Part shown: piece by piece, positions 63,597 through 64,000 of the stretch
Position numbering within the stretch: the first letter of the stretch is position 1
Layout of the letters: every line of letters begins with the position of its first letter
Assembly (NCBI GenBank): GCA_012839565.1
Contig: DUMZ01000005.1
Coordinates: 62,001-126,000 of the forward strand
Reading direction: 5' to 3'
Source of the DNA: Anaerolineaceae bacterium
GTDB taxonomy: Bacteria; Chloroflexota; Anaerolineae; Anaerolineales; Anaerolineaceae
DNA length: 64,000 nt
Translations under genes and position numbers: made by a program
Notes under the pieces: model-generated
What the model saw: only the letters and a program-made list of their open reading frames with translations
Database searches by the model: none
What the model was told of the DNA's origin: nothing

Positions 63597-64000
63597 ATGA
63601 AAATTTTTGATTACTCATTCTTGCAAGATGGACATTTACCTGTATCGTTAATCAATTTAACCGCGGGGATTTATTCGCTTAAAACAGCAGCTCATTTTAG
63701 AAAATCAGAGCATCAAACCATCTATACCGAACTTGAACATATTGCCAGATTGCAATCCGTCAAAAGCTCAAATGCTATTGAAGGCATCATCACCAGCGAT
63801 CAAAGAATTGTAGAAATAGTCAACCAAAACAGTGCCCCTCTCAACCATGACGAAGCCGAAATCGCAGGCTATCGCGATGCCCTAAACATTATCCATAACA
63901 ACTATACACAGTTGGATTTCAGGCAAAGAGATATCCTCAACCTTCATCGGGTATTAATGTCCTATGCTGGTGATGAATTCAGTGGGCAATACAAGAAAGA
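63597..64000 (+). CDS. Fic family protein, N-terminal part
   Basis: 135 codons to the window edge; the 3' part is missing. GGAG stands 6 nt before the ATG. The start YSFLQDGHLPVSLINLTAGI is a Fic N-terminal domain. The inhibitory-helix motif (S/T)xxxE(G/N) is present as SSNAIEG in RLQSVKSSNAIEGI. The Fic core begins with HDEAEIAGYRDALNII and ILNLHRVLM. The catalytic HPFxxGNGR motif would lie beyond the window. Such proteins usually AMPylate targets and are self-inhibited. Confidence 0.9.
   Translation, partial: MKIFDYSFLQDGHLPVSLINLTAGIYSLKTAAHFRKSEHQTIYTELEHIARLQSVKSSNAIEGIITSDQRIVEIVNQNSAPLNHDEAEIAGYRDALNIIHNNYTQLDFRQRDILNLHRVLMSYAGDEFSGQYKK

Overview
The window reads as a chromosomal segment of an anaerobic bacterium, most likely Chloroflexota, class Anaerolineae. 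This is inference from gene content: a DnaB/DnaD/DnaI-type helicase-loading operon, a TIGR03663-type mannosyltransferase fused to NHL repeats, Thr-Pro-linked L,D-transpeptidases, an F420-0:glutamate-ligase-like protein, a Na+-pumping methylmalonyl-CoA decarboxylase and an Fe-type superoxide dismutase. No rRNA, tRNA, CRISPR array or intact insertion sequence was seen. Most genes sit in tight operons with clear Shine-Dalgarno sites. Two stretches (about 9.3-12.3 kb and 16.7-23.1 kb) are visibly richer in A+T, carry membrane and hydrolase genes of less certain function, and look like accessory DNA.

Layout. 1-4.1 kb: a truncated HerA-like ATPase, a UPF0316 membrane protein and an alpha-glucan phosphorylase. 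4.2-8.3 kb: a replication operon (bifunctional nuclease, DnaB, DnaD-like protein, and a helicase-loader ATPase with two tandem AAA+ modules). 8.5-9.2 kb: an OmpR-type regulator whose receiver lacks the phosphorylatable Asp. 9.4-11.9 kb: accessory hydrolase operon. 12.4-15.9 kb: complete methylmalonyl-CoA decarboxylase operon. 16.2-23.1 kb: SlyD-like isomerase, CPBP protease, a PadR/HAAS module with twin palindromes at its promoter, a tandem pair of paralogous membrane proteins, a 4-TM holin-like protein and an acyltransferase. 23.2-33.7 kb: purine operon purC-purL-purE-purF-purM-purN-purH-purD. 33.7-41 kb: F420-ligase-like protein, nitrilase, thioredoxin-TPR protein, two L,D-transpeptidases and an amidase, AMMECR1. 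41-46 kb: DUF4013 protein, two PII-like (c-di-AMP receptor family) genes of which one is frameshifted, YcgN, formiminotransferase-cyclodeaminase, and a DUF2089/SHOCT-like group. 46-54 kb: PMT-NHL giant protein, GH2 glycosidase with an MFS transporter, superoxide dismutase. 54-58 kb: a DUF5320/DUF134/NifX/MinD-ferredoxin/Mrp operon resembling orange-protein Fe-S loci. 58-64 kb: YjbQ, a GPH-type transporter, uvrA and the start of a Fic gene.

The most striking observation is in the purine operon. The two enzymes that normally take nitrogen from glutamine have both lost their glutaminase sites while keeping their synthase parts. PurF starts Met-Ser-Gly instead of Met-Cys-Gly and also lacks the Arg and Asn that bind glutamine. 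The C-terminal glutaminase domain of the large PurL has Gly where the catalytic Cys should be and has lost the His-Gly-Glu motif. Taken together this suggests purine synthesis fed by free ammonia, or by an unidentified separate glutaminase.
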